Positions 39,570 through 49,656 of a stretch of 64,000 bases of DNA are shown piece after piece. The translations under genes and the position numbers were made by a program. Under the pieces are notes generated by a model, which did not search any database, was not told the origin of the DNA, and saw only the letters and a program-made list of their open reading frames with translations. Each line of letters starts with the position of its first letter. Position 1 is the first letter of the stretch. This DNA is from Variovorax paradoxus (GTDB lineage Bacteria > Pseudomonadota > Gammaproteobacteria > Burkholderiales > Burkholderiaceae_C), in contig CP063167.1 in assembly GCA_016806145.1 (NCBI GenBank), positions 1,298,501-1,362,500 on the forward strand. Direction: 5' to 3'.

Positions 39570-40498
39570 GCGCCGTGCTTCCCGCCGCCATCGTCGACGC
39601 GCACCACCATCTGTGGCACCTGGGCGAGGGGCACTTCCCCTGGCTGCAGGACGGCTACGACGCCGAGGCCTTCTTCCTCGGCGACTACGCGGTGCTGCGG
39701 CGCGACTTCGGCGTGGCCGACTACCGCGCCGCCACCGAGGGCCTGCCGGTGGTGGCCACGGTGCATGTGGAGGCCGAGCGCTCGCGCGCCGAGTCGCTGG
39801 CCGAGACGCGCTGGCTGCATGCGGTCCATGCGAAGCACGGCTTTCCGAGTGCCGTGGTGGCCAACGTCGAATTCCTCGCGAGCGACGCCGAAGCGCAGAT
39901 GCGCGCGCAGGCCGAATGGCCGCTGGTGCGCGGCGTGCGCTGCAAGCCGCGCATCTCGCGCGGCCCCGACCACCGCGTGCGTGGCGAGCCCGGCACCCTG
40001 CAGGACGAACGCTGGTGCGCGGGCCTGGGCCTCCTGCGCGACAACGGCCTGCTGTGGGACGTGCGCGTGCCCTACTGGCACCTGGAGGAAGCGGCGGAGG
40101 CGGTCGCACGCTTTCCGGGGCTGCGCGTGGCGATCGAGCATGCGGGCCTGCCCTGGGACCGCAGCGAATCCGGCCTCGCGCACTGGCGGCGCGGCATGCA
40201 GGCGCTCGCGGCGCTGCCCGAAGTGATGGTCAAGCTCTCGGAATTCGGCCTGCCCGATGCGCCCTGGAGCGCCAACAGCAACGTGCGCGTGGTGCGCGAG
40301 ACGGTCGAGATCTTCGGCGCCGGGCGCTGCATGTTCGCGAGCAACCTGCCGGTGTCGGGCCTGCGCGCGCCCATGGCCGAGGTGGTGCGCGCGGTGGCCG
40401 AGGGGCTGGACGGCCTCGACGACGCGGCGCGCGACGCGGTCTGGCGCGGCAACGCCCTGCGCTTCTACCGCATCGACCCGGCGGGCCCGGGTCGCTGA
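39566..40498 (+). CDS. Amidohydrolase-family lactonase (copy 2)
   Basis: A 310-residue amidohydrolase_2 protein, GTG start overlapping the dctP stop. The metal motif DAHHHLWHL gives His13 and His15, followed by HFPWLQDG. VATVHVEAERS, WDVRVPYWHL, IEHAGLPWD and MFASNLPVSG match copy 1 (32084-32992) strand by strand. In the last block the Asp of copy 1 (FPVD) is Ser (LPVSG), so the base or metal ligand at that point may differ between the copies. Its position inside the TRAP operon suggests it hydrolyses the imported compound, perhaps a lactone. Confidence 0.85.
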   Translation: MSAVLPAAIVDAHHHLWHLGEGHFPWLQDGYDAEAFFLGDYAVLRRDFGVADYRAATEGLPVVATVHVEAERSRAESLAETRWLHAVHAKHGFPSAVVANVEFLASDAEAQMRAQAEWPLVRGVRCKPRISRGPDHRVRGEPGTLQDERWCAGLGLLRDNGLLWDVRVPYWHLEEAAEAVARFPGLRVAIEHAGLPWDRSESGLAHWRRGMQALAALPEVMVKLSEFGLPDAPWSANSNVRVVRETVEIFGAGRCMFASNLPVSGLRAPMAEVVRAVAEGLDGLDDAARDAVWRGNALRFYRIDPAGPGR

Positions 40499-40539
40499 AG
40501 CGGCCGGGTGCAAGAACCGACTACAACAGGAGACTCCCC

Positions 40540-41043
40540 ATGCTTTCCCGCCTCTTCGAGCGCGGCGCCAACGTGTTGATAATCGCGATGATGGCCGTGA
40601 TGGTCGCGCTCGTGTTCGGCAACGTCGTGCTGCGCTACGCCTTCAACTCCGGCATCGTGTTCTCGGAGGAAGCCTCGCGCTTCGTCTTCATGTGGCTCAC
40701 GCTGGTCGGCGCGCTGCTGGTGATGAAGGACAACGCGCACCTGGGCATGTCGACCGTCGTCGCGCGGCTGGGCGAGCGCGGCCAGCGTTTCTGCCGCGGC
40801 GTGGCCGATCTCGGCGCGCTGGTCTGCTGCCTGCTGCTCGCGCATGGCAGCTGGAAGCTGGTGGTGATCGGCATGGACGACCGCGCACCGGTCACCGGCG
40901 TGCCGATCGGCCTGGTCTATGCCTGCCTGCTGGTCAGCAGCGTGGGCATGGCACTGATGCTGGTCGGCTCGCTGTGGCGCCTCTTCACGGGCCGCATGGC
41001 GCGCGAGGAACTGGTCAACGACACCGGCAGTGCGGGCGAGTGA
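40540..41043 (+). CDS. TRAP transporter small membrane subunit DctQ
   Basis: A 167-residue inner-membrane protein with four hydrophobic segments. The DctQ signature is FSEEASRFVFMWLTLVGALL (about residues 46-65), with RYAFNSG before it. ATG 40540 follows AGGAGA. It pairs with the large DctM subunit, whose start lies 28 bases after this stop. Confidence 0.9.
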   Translation: MLSRLFERGANVLIIAMMAVMVALVFGNVVLRYAFNSGIVFSEEASRFVFMWLTLVGALLVMKDNAHLGMSTVVARLGERGQRFCRGVADLGALVCCLLLAHGSWKLVVIGMDDRAPVTGVPIGLVYACLLVSSVGMALMLVGSLWRLFTGRMAREELVNDTGSAGE

Positions 41044-41071
41044 GCGCGAACGAAAAGAACACGGGACATCC

Positions 41072-42349
41072 ATGACCATCTTCGTCTTCATCGCCTCGCT
41101 GCTCGGGGCCATGGCCTTCGGCATGCCCATCGCCTTCGCGCTGCTCGTCTGCGGCGTCGCGCTGATGGTGCACCTGGGCAACTTCGACACCCAGATCCTC
41201 GCGCAGAACATGCTCGAGGGCGTCAACAACTATCCGCTGATGGCGGTGCCCTTCTTCATGCTCGCGGGCGAGCTGATGAACGCGGGCGGCCTGTCGGCGC
41301 GCATCGTCAAGGTGGCCGACGCGCTGGTCGGCCACGTGCGCGGCGGCCTGGGCTACGTGGCCATCATCGCGGCCACCGTCGTCGCGAGCATCTCGGGTTC
41401 GGCCGTGGCCGACACCGCCGCCGTTGCGGCGCTGCTGATCCCGATGATGCGCAAGGCCGGCTACGACGTGCCCCGTGCGGCCGGCCTGATCGCGGCCGGC
41501 GGCATCATCGCGCCGGTAATCCCGCCCTCGATCGCCATCGTGGTGTTCGGCGTGGTGGCGCAGATCTCGATCACCAAGCTGTTCCTCGCCGGCCTGTTCC
41601 CCGGGATCATGATGGCGCTGACGCTCACCGCCACCTGGTGGCTGTGCGCGAAGAAAGAGAAGAACGTCGCGGTGCGCAGCTTCAGCGCGGGCGGCCTGGG
41701 CCGCGCGCTGCTCGACGGCGTGTGGGCGCTGGTGCTGCCGCTGGTGATCATCGGCGGCATGAAGTTCGGCGTGTTCACGCCCACCGAGGCTGCCGTGGTG
41801 GCGGCGGTCTATGCCTTCGTGGTGGGCCGCTTCGTCTACCGCGAGCTCGAGATGCCGCGCCTGCCCGAGCTGGTGCTCAGCGCCGCCAAGACCTCGAGCA
41901 CCGTGCTGTTCCTCGTGGCCGCGGCGCTGGTGTCGGCCTGGCTCATCACCATCGCCAACATCCCGGCCCAGGTGGGCGAGCTGCTCGAGCCTTTCGTCGA
42001 CAACAAGATCCTGCTGATGTTCGTGATCATGGTGCTGGTGATCATCGTGGGCACCGCGCTCGACCTGATGCCCACCGTGCTGATCATGACACCGATCCTG
42101 ATGCCCGTGATCCACAAGGCCGGCATCGACCCCGTGTACTTCGGCGTGATGTTCATCATGAACAACGCCATCGGCCTGCTCACGCCGCCCGTGGGCACCG
42201 TGCTCAACGTGGTGGCCGGCACCTCGCGCGTGAGCCTCGACCAGGTGATCCGGGGCGTGTGGCCCTTCCTGCTGTCGCTCACCGGGCTGATGTTCCTGTT
42301 CGTGCTGTTCCCGCAGCTCATCACCGTGCCCGCCAGCTGGCTGCGCTGA
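41072..42349 (+). CDS. TRAP transporter large membrane subunit DctM
   Basis: A 425-residue permease with about 12 hydrophobic segments. Family blocks: MAVPFFMLAGELMNAGGLS, ISGSAVADTAAVAALLIPMM, GGIIAPVIPPSIAIVVFGV, and the C-terminal TPPVGTVLNVVAG. It uses the Na+ gradient to import the acid delivered by DctP. Ends 25 bases from the convergent LysR gene. Confidence 0.93.
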   Translation: MTIFVFIASLLGAMAFGMPIAFALLVCGVALMVHLGNFDTQILAQNMLEGVNNYPLMAVPFFMLAGELMNAGGLSARIVKVADALVGHVRGGLGYVAIIAATVVASISGSAVADTAAVAALLIPMMRKAGYDVPRAAGLIAAGGIIAPVIPPSIAIVVFGVVAQISITKLFLAGLFPGIMMALTLTATWWLCAKKEKNVAVRSFSAGGLGRALLDGVWALVLPLVIIGGMKFGVFTPTEAAVVAAVYAFVVGRFVYRELEMPRLPELVLSAAKTSSTVLFLVAAALVSAWLITIANIPAQVGELLEPFVDNKILLMFVIMVLVIIVGTALDLMPTVLIMTPILMPVIHKAGIDPVYFGVMFIMNNAIGLLTPPVGTVLNVVAGTSRVSLDQVIRGVWPFLLSLTGLMFLFVLFPQLITVPASWLR

Positions 42350-42374
42350 CAAGATGTGAGCGATAGGCCCTGGC

Positions 42375-43319
42375 TCAGGGTTCGGCCAGCGGCGCGATGC
42401 CCGCGAAAGCATCGGCCGCCGAGCGAAGCCATTGCGTGAACGCCGCGACCGCGGGCCGGTCGCCTGCGCCGCGCTGGCACAGCAGGTGGTAGCGGTACGG
42501 GCCGGGCAGATCGCCGGGCCAGGCCCGTGCCAGTTCGCCGCGCTGCAGCGCATCGCGCGCCAGCACGTCGGACGCGAGCGCCACGCCTTGTCCCGCGGCC
42601 GCGGCATCGAGCGCGAGATAGCTGTGCGAGAAGCGCAAGGCGGCCGCCGGTCGCAGCGATGCGCCGGATGCGACGCCCTGGGCCGCGAACCACGCCTCCC
42701 AGCTGATCTGCTCGGGAATGCGGGGCTCGAACTCGTCGTGCAGCAGCACCGTGTCGAGCAGATCGCGCGGCGACGCGGGCATGCCATGCCGTTCCAGCCA
42801 GCGCGGGCTCGCGACGGGATGGAAGGCCTCGCGCAGCAGCGGCCGTGCCTCCATGCCGGGGTAGGGGCCAGAGCCGAGCCGGATCGCCACGTCGACGCGA
42901 TCGCGCGCGAAGTCCACCGGGGCCACCGCGGCGAGCACGCGCACCTCGACCGCGGGATGCGCGGCGCGGAACTCGCCGAGCCGCGGCATCAGCCAGCGCG
43001 TCACGAACGAGGGCATGGCGCTGACCGTCACCTCGCTGGCGCCCTCCGCATGCTGGCGCCAGCGCATCGACACGCGTTCGAGTTCCTCGAGCAGCGGCGC
43101 GACGCCGCGCAGGTAGGCCTGCCCGGCGTCGGTGAGTTCGACCGAGCGCGGCGTGCGCAGGAACAGCGGCAGGCCGAGCCAGTCCTCGAGCTGCCGCACC
43201 TGATGGGCCACCGCGCCGGCCGAGACGAAGAGTTCCGACGCGGCCTTGGCGAAGCTGCCATGGCGCGCGGCGGCCTCGAACACGCGCACCGACGGCATGG
43301 GGGGAAGCTGGCGTGCCAT
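42375..43319 (-). CDS. LysR-family regulator (GcvA-like)
   Basis: A 314-residue LysR regulator. Helix-turn-helix at about 8-58 (VRVFEAAARHGSFAKAASEL, VSAGAVAHQVRQLEDWLG). The effector domain is at about 90-300. ATG 43319 gives the normal GcvA-type N-terminus (MARQLPPMPSVRVFE). It is divergent from the transaminase/BadI-like/ligase operon and presumably controls it. Dyads that could be its sites lie at 43352-43376 and 43399-43410. Confidence 0.9.
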   Translation of the reverse strand: MARQLPPMPSVRVFEAAARHGSFAKAASELFVSAGAVAHQVRQLEDWLGLPLFLRTPRSVELTDAGQAYLRGVAPLLEELERVSMRWRQHAEGASEVTVSAMPSFVTRWLMPRLGEFRAAHPAVEVRVLAAVAPVDFARDRVDVAIRLGSGPYPGMEARPLLREAFHPVASPRWLERHGMPASPRDLLDTVLLHDEFEPRIPEQISWEAWFAAQGVASGASLRPAAALRFSHSYLALDAAAAGQGVALASDVLARDALQRGELARAWPGDLPGPYRYHLLCQRGAGDRPAVAAFTQWLRSAADAFAGIAPLAEP

Positions 43320-43351
43320 GGCTATCGCTCCAGGTTCAGGGGAGGGGAAGA

Positions 43352-43376
43352 GCGCTCGGCGGGACATGCCGAGCGC
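43352..43376. promoter_or_regulatory. Dyad in the LysR/transaminase intergenic region
   Basis: GCGCTCGGC and GCCGAGCGC, a perfect 9-bp inverted repeat with a 7-base spacer, 33 bases before the LysR start. A second perfect palindrome, CCAAAGCTTTGG, lies at 43399-43410. Confidence 0.45.
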
Positions 43377-43495
43377 GAATTGCTTTGCGGCTCAGGCCCC
43401 AAAGCTTTGGTTTGTCCGCGTGGACCCGCATTCCTATGCTTCATCGCAGCGATCCGCTTCAACTTTTCTTCACGCAACAACACAGAGGACAGACG

Positions 43496-44842
43496 ATGGA
43501 CCTTCAGATCCATGGCCAGGCCAACGCGAGCCTGCCCGCCGCCTACCGGCAGGTGCTGGTGTCGTGGTCGGTACAGGGCGGGCTCAACCCGCCCGTGATC
43601 ACGCATGCCAAGGGCTGCCATTTCCACGACACGAACGGCAAGGCCTATCTCGACATGACCAGCGGCTATGTCGCGGTGCCGCTGGGCCACGGGCATCCGA
43701 AGGTGGTGCGCGCGATCCAGCAGCAGGCCGAACGGCTGTGCTGGGTGGCCTCGAGCTACTTCAACGACGTGCGCGCCGAATACGCCGAGTTGCTGAACCG
43801 CATCTCGCCGTGGAGCGAGGGGCTGCGCGTGCACTTCGCGAGCGGCGGCGGCGAGGCCAACGACGATGCGGTGAAGATCGCGCGCCTTGTCACGCGCCGC
43901 CCCAAGGTGCTGACCGCCTACCGCTCCTACCACGGCAGCACCATCGGCGGCAGCGCGCTGACGGGCGTGGACCGCTGGCGCGACCCGCTGCCGAACCTGC
44001 CGGGCATGGTGAAGTTCTTCACTCCCTATCCCTACCGCAGCCCGTTCCACACGCGCGAGCCGGCCGAGGAATCGCGGCGCGCGCTGCAGCATCTGGAGCA
44101 GGTGCTGTCGCACGAGGGCGCGCACAACGTCGCGGCCATCGTGCTCGAGCCGATGACGGGATCGAGCGGCATGGTGATCTATCCCGAGGGCTATCTGCAG
44201 GGCGTGCGCGCGCTGTGCGACCGCCACGGCATCCTGCTGGTGTACGACGAGGTGATGACCGGCTTCGGCCGGACCGGCGCCGCCTTCGCCGCGACGCGGC
44301 TCGGCGTGCTGCCCGACCTCATGTCCTTCGCCAAGGGCGCGAGCTCCTCGTACACGCCGCTGGGCGGGGTGCTGGTGCGCGAAGGCGTGGCGAGCCACTT
44401 CGACACCGAGCTGTTCGACGTGGGCCACACGCATGCGGGCCATGTGCTGGCCGTCGCGGGCGGCGTCGCCGCGCTGCGGGTCTACCTCGAGGAGGGCTTG
44501 TTCGAACGTGCCCTCGAGATCGAGGGCTGGCTGCGCGAGGGGCTCGGCGAACTGCAGCGCAGGCACCCGGTGGTGGGCGACGTGCGCGGGCTCGGCGCGC
44601 ATTTCGGTATCGAGCTGGTCAAGGACCGCGAGACGCGCGAGCCGCTGGTGGAATGGCACCATCCCGAGGGCTCGGCGCCGATGAAGCTGTTCTACGGCGA
44701 GCTGATGAAGCGCGGTGTCCATGCCTATGGACGGTACAACGTGGCGATGGTCTCGCCGCCGTTCGTGATCACGCGCGACGAACTGTCGCAGGGGCTGGAG
44801 GCCTTCGATGCCGCGCTGTCGGTGGTGGAGGCCGCGCTGTGA
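43496..44842 (+). CDS. Class III (omega/beta-amino acid) aminotransferase
   Basis: A 448-residue fold-type-I PLP transaminase. Asp251 in LVYDEVMTGFGRTG binds the pyridine nitrogen and Lys280 in SFAKGASSSYTPLGG forms the Schiff base. SYHGSTIGG and HTHAGHVLAVAGG are further class III blocks. This class includes omega- and beta-amino acid transaminases, among them a known beta-phenylalanine transaminase of Variovorax. ATG 43496 is chosen; the upstream frame passes through the promoter dyads. Its stop overlaps the next start (GTGA). Together with the BadI-like hydrolase and the ligase it suggests a cyclic beta-amino acid as substrate. Confidence 0.9.
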   Translation: MDLQIHGQANASLPAAYRQVLVSWSVQGGLNPPVITHAKGCHFHDTNGKAYLDMTSGYVAVPLGHGHPKVVRAIQQQAERLCWVASSYFNDVRAEYAELLNRISPWSEGLRVHFASGGGEANDDAVKIARLVTRRPKVLTAYRSYHGSTIGGSALTGVDRWRDPLPNLPGMVKFFTPYPYRSPFHTREPAEESRRALQHLEQVLSHEGAHNVAAIVLEPMTGSSGMVIYPEGYLQGVRALCDRHGILLVYDEVMTGFGRTGAAFAATRLGVLPDLMSFAKGASSSYTPLGGVLVREGVASHFDTELFDVGHTHAGHVLAVAGGVAALRVYLEEGLFERALEIEGWLREGLGELQRRHPVVGDVRGLGAHFGIELVKDRETREPLVEWHHPEGSAPMKLFYGELMKRGVHAYGRYNVAMVSPPFVITRDELSQGLEAFDAALSVVEAAL

Positions 44843-45651
44843 ACGACGCCTTCGACTACGAGGACATCCGCTATGAAGAGAAGGATGGCGTCGCGCGCAT
44901 CACCATCGATCGGCCCGCGCGCTACAACGCGCTGCGCGGCCGCACGGTGGAAGAGCTGCTGCACGCGATCGGCCGCGCCGGCTGGAATCGCGACATCGGC
45001 GCGGTCGTGCTCGCCGGTGCCGGCGACAAGGCCTTCTGCACGGGCGGCGACCAGTCCGACCATGGCGAAGGGCAAGGCGGCTACGGCGGGCGCGGCACCA
45101 TCGGCCTGCCGATGGACGAGCTGCAGAGCCTGATCCGCGACATCCCCAAGCCGGTGATCGCGCGCGTGCAGGGCTATGCGATCGGCGGTGGCAACGTGCT
45201 GGTCACGGTGTGCGACCTCGCCATCGCGAGCACCGACGCGGTCTTCGGCCAGGTCGGACCGAAGGTGGGCTCGGTCGATCCGGGCTTCGGCACCGCGTTG
45301 CTCGCGCGCGTGGCCGGCGAGAAGCGCGCGCGCGAGATGTGGTTCCTGTGCCGCCGCTACGGCGCCGACGAGGCGCTGGCGATGGGCCTGGTCAACCGCG
45401 TCGTTCCGCCCGACGAACTCGATGCGGAGGTGGCGCGCTGGTGTGCCGAGATCCTCGCGAAGAGCCCGACCGCCATCGCGATCGCGAAGCGCTCGTTCAA
45501 TGCGGACTCCGAGAACATCCGCGCCATCGGCGCGCTGGGTTTCGAGGCGCTGGCGCTCTACTACGGCACGGCGGAATCGCGCGAAGGCGTGGAAGCCTTT
45601 CTCGCAAAGCGCGCGCCCGATTTCCGTGCCGCGCGCCGGCGTGGCGGCTGA
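44839..45651 (+). CDS. badI: BadI-like 2-ketocyclohexanecarboxyl-CoA hydrolase
   Basis: A 270-residue crotonase of the MenB/BadI branch, GTG start overlapping the transaminase stop. CTGGDQSDH (67-75), QGYAIGGGNVL (111-121) and GQVGPKVGSVDPGFGT (137-152) match BadI; MenB has SFDGGYGS where this has SVDPGFGT. WFLCRRYGADEALAMGLVN follows as in both. BadI opens the ring of 2-ketocyclohexanecarboxyl-CoA by hydrolytic C-C cleavage to pimelyl-CoA. No menaquinone genes are present. The assignment to the BadI branch is firm; the exact ring is inferred and could be a relative such as a cyclopentane. Confidence 0.82.
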   Translation: MNDAFDYEDIRYEEKDGVARITIDRPARYNALRGRTVEELLHAIGRAGWNRDIGAVVLAGAGDKAFCTGGDQSDHGEGQGGYGGRGTIGLPMDELQSLIRDIPKPVIARVQGYAIGGGNVLVTVCDLAIASTDAVFGQVGPKVGSVDPGFGTALLARVAGEKRAREMWFLCRRYGADEALAMGLVNRVVPPDELDAEVARWCAEILAKSPTAIAIAKRSFNADSENIRAIGALGFEALALYYGTAESREGVEAFLAKRAPDFRAARRRGG

Positions 45652-45675
45652 GCCGGCAGGAACGGAGGACGGTAC

Positions 45676-47625
45676 ATGGAATTCCCCGATCTCACGCTCT
45701 GGCGGCCCGATGCCGAACGCATCGCCTCGGCGCCACTCACCGCGCTCGCCCATCGCATGGGCCTGGCGGGTTATGACGAACTGCACCGTGCCTCGGTGGA
45801 CGATCCGGCGGGCTACTGGCGCCACGTGCTGGCGCAGCTCGACATCGTCTGGGATGCGCCGTGGCAGCGCTTTCGCACCGACGCACCCGATGCCGCGCAT
45901 CCGCGCTGGTTCGACGGCGGCCGTCTCAACTGGGTACGCAGCGCCTTGCGCTGGTCCTGCGATCCCGAGCGCGCGACGCAGCCCGCGCTGATCGCGGAGA
46001 CCGAGGACGGTCGCGTCGAAAGGATCAGCCACGCGGAACTCGCGCTGCGCGTGCGCCGCTTCGCCGGCGGCCTGCGCGCGATGGGTATCGCGCCCGGCGA
46101 CCGCATCGGGCTGATGCTGCCGATGGGTGCGGAAGCAGCCATCGCTTTTCTCGCCATCGCCGCGCTCGGGGCCGTGTGCGTGCCGCTGTTCACCGGCTTC
46201 GGTGCCGAGGCCATCGTTTCGCGGCTCGAGCTCGCGCAGGCGCGCATGCTGATCGCGGCCGAAGGCTTCATGCGGCGCGGCCGCCGGGTGTCGGCGGCCG
46301 CGGCCGTCAGCGAGGCGCTGGGGCGCCTGCCCGTGCTCGCGCAGGTGGTGGTGCTCGGCGACCGCGATGCCATCGAAGGCGCCTGCGAGCGCCGCCCATG
46401 GGATGAGGTCGCCGGCGCCGAGCCGATCGCGGACTTCGTCTCGATGGATCCCAACGATCCCTTCATGATCGTGTTCACCTCGGGCACCACGGGCGCGCCC
46501 AAGGGCACGGTGCATGTGCATGGCGGCTTCCCGCTCAAGATCGCGCACGACAGCGCCTTCCATTTCGAGCTGCGGGCCGGCGACACCTGGTGCTGGCCTT
46601 CGGACATGGGCTGGATCGTCGGGCCGATCACGGTCATCGGCGCGCTGATCGCCGGCGCCACGCTGCTGTGCTACGACGGGGCGCCCGGCTTCCCCGACTG
46701 GTCGCGCTTCGCGTCGATGATCGAGCGGCATGGCGTGACGCATTTCGGCGCCTCGCCCACCTTGATCCGCAGCCTGGCGGCGCATGCGGACGCGGCCACG
46801 CGGGGTGACCTGCGCAGCCTGCGCATGCTTATGGCGGCCGGCGAGGTGCTCGATCCCGAGCACTTCGAGTGGTTCTTCCGCCGCTTCGGTCGCGGCGCGC
46901 TGCCGCTCATCAACTACACGGGCGGGACGGAGGCGTCGGGCGCCATCCTCGCCAACGTTCCGGTGCGGCCGATCAAGGCCTCGGGCTTCAACAGCGCCTC
47001 GCCGGGCGTGCAGGCCTTCGCGGCCGACGACACGGGCGCGCGGGTGGTCGGCGTGCCCGGCGAACTGACGATCGCGCAGCCCTTCGTGGGCATGACGCAG
47101 GGCTTCTGGCGCGACGACGCACGCTACCTCGAGGCCTACTGGCAGGCGGTGCCGGGTCGCTGGGTGCATGGTGACCTGGTCTACGAGGATGGCGAGGGCC
47201 ATTTCTTCGTGCTCGGCCGCTCGGACGACACGCTCAAGATCGCGGGCAAGCGGCTCGGGCCGGCCGAGGTCGAGGCCGTGCTGCTGGCCGCGCTCCCGTT
47301 GAAGGACGCCGCCGCGGTCGGCCTGCCCGATCCGGTGAAGGGACAGAAGCTGGTGCTGGTGCTGGTATCGCAGCCGGCGGGGGATGGGGCCCCGTACAGC
47401 GACGACCTGGCGGTGCGCGCGGCGGCCGCCATCGAAGCCGCTCTCGGCAAGCCTTTTCGGCCCGCGGTCGTGCATTGTGTCGACGATCTGCCGCGCACGC
47501 GCAATGGCAAGGCGATGCGCCGGCTCATCCGCCGCGTGCTCGCGGGGCAGCCACCGGGCGACCTCTCGGCGCTCGAAAATCCCGGCGCGGTCGAGGCGAT
47601 CCGGCGGCTCGCCGACACGCCTTGA
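45676..47625 (+). CDS. Acyl-CoA synthetase (acetyl-CoA synthetase-like)
   Basis: A 649-residue AMP-forming ligase with an Acs-type N-terminal domain (YDELHRASVDDPAGYW, residues 33-48). The P-loop TSGTTGAPKG starts at residue 268. NYTGGTEASG is near 413, the hinge GRSDDTLKIAGKRLGP near 515, and the catalytic lysine is Lys612 in RTRNGKAMRR. It should convert an acid to its CoA ester. It lies 24 bases after the BadI-like gene with GGAGGA before the ATG, so it likely supplies the CoA ester that BadI hydrolyses. Confidence 0.88.
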   Translation: MEFPDLTLWRPDAERIASAPLTALAHRMGLAGYDELHRASVDDPAGYWRHVLAQLDIVWDAPWQRFRTDAPDAAHPRWFDGGRLNWVRSALRWSCDPERATQPALIAETEDGRVERISHAELALRVRRFAGGLRAMGIAPGDRIGLMLPMGAEAAIAFLAIAALGAVCVPLFTGFGAEAIVSRLELAQARMLIAAEGFMRRGRRVSAAAAVSEALGRLPVLAQVVVLGDRDAIEGACERRPWDEVAGAEPIADFVSMDPNDPFMIVFTSGTTGAPKGTVHVHGGFPLKIAHDSAFHFELRAGDTWCWPSDMGWIVGPITVIGALIAGATLLCYDGAPGFPDWSRFASMIERHGVTHFGASPTLIRSLAAHADAATRGDLRSLRMLMAAGEVLDPEHFEWFFRRFGRGALPLINYTGGTEASGAILANVPVRPIKASGFNSASPGVQAFAADDTGARVVGVPGELTIAQPFVGMTQGFWRDDARYLEAYWQAVPGRWVHGDLVYEDGEGHFFVLGRSDDTLKIAGKRLGPAEVEAVLLAALPLKDAAAVGLPDPVKGQKLVLVLVSQPAGDGAPYSDDLAVRAAAAIEAALGKPFRPAVVHCVDDLPRTRNGKAMRRLIRRVLAGQPPGDLSALENPGAVEAIRRLADTP

Positions 47626-47638
47626 GGGCGGGGGCCGT

Positions 47639-48627
<989 letters not shown>

Positions 48628-48631
<4 letters not shown>

Positions 48632-49656
48632 GGGTGGGCGAGGGAAGGGTGGGGAAAGAGAGGGCTTGCCGCGGTGCGCGCATGCAGCCAGCAGGCGGCA
48701 TGCGTCGCGCCCGCGGCGATCAGTTCGGGCCGTTCCCGCGTGCAGCGCGCGAAGGCCTGGCCGCAGCGCGGATGGAAGGCGCAGCCGGAAGGAATCCGGT
48801 TCAGGCGCGGCATCGCGCCGTCGATCTGCGCGAGCCGCTCGGGCGACGAGTCCATGTCGGGAATCGAGGCCATCAGTCCGGCCGCGTAAGGATGGGCGGC
48901 GTGCCGCACCACGTCGTGCACCGGCCCGATCTCGGCCACGCGGCCGGCATAGAGCACGGCCACGCGGTCGCAGGCCTCGGCGATCACGCCCATGTCGTGG
49001 GTGATCAGCATCACGGCGGCGCCGCGCTCGCGGCAGATGCGCTGCAGCAGCGCGACGATCTGCGCCTGCACCGACACGTCGAGCGCGGTGGTCGGTTCGT
49101 CGGCCACGATCAGCACCGGCTCGGCCGCCAGCGCGAGCGCGATCACCACGCGCTGGCGCATGCCGCCCGAGAACTGGTGCGGGAAGTGATCGATGCGCTG
49201 CGCCGCGGCCGGAATGCCGGTCTCGTCGAGCAGCGCGATCGCGCGGGCGCGGGCCTTTCGGGGATCGAGCCGCAGATGGGTGCGGATGGCCTCGGTCAGT
49301 TGCTGGCCGACGGTGAACAGCGGATTGAGCGAGGTCAGCGGGTCCTGGAAGATCGAGCCGATGCGGCGGCCGCGGATGTGGCGCATGGCCTCGTGATCGA
49401 GCTGGTCGATGCGCTCGCCCTGCAGCCGGATGCGGCCGCCCGCGATGCGCCCGGGCGGTTCGAGCAGGCCGATGATCGAGGCGCCCGTCAGCGACTTGCC
49501 GGCGCCCGACTCGCCGACCACGCCGAGGATCTCGCCGGGTGCGATGGAGAAGCTGACCGCGTCGAGCGCGCGCAGGGTGCCGCGGCGCCCGGGAAATTCG
49601 ACCACCAGGTCTTCGACGTCGAGGATGTTCATGGAATCCGTTCCTGGCGTGCTCAT
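48628..49656 (-). CDS. Oligopeptide ABC transporter ATPase, DppD-like
   Basis: A 342-residue ATPase: Walker [10 protein letters not shown], signature [15 protein letters not shown], Walker [13 protein letters not shown], and the [14 protein letters not shown] cysteine motif at the C-terminus. ATG 49656 overlaps the permease stop (ATGA) and is preferred; ATG 49632 eight codons later ([11 protein letters not shown]) is an alternative. The long open frame further upstream is an out-of-frame shadow of the permease gene. Confidence 0.89.

Noticed and set aside
44839..45651. Naphthoate synthase MenB as an alternative identity
   Set aside because: The active-site box has SVDPGFGT as in BadI rather than SFDGGYGS of MenB, and no menaquinone genes are nearby.
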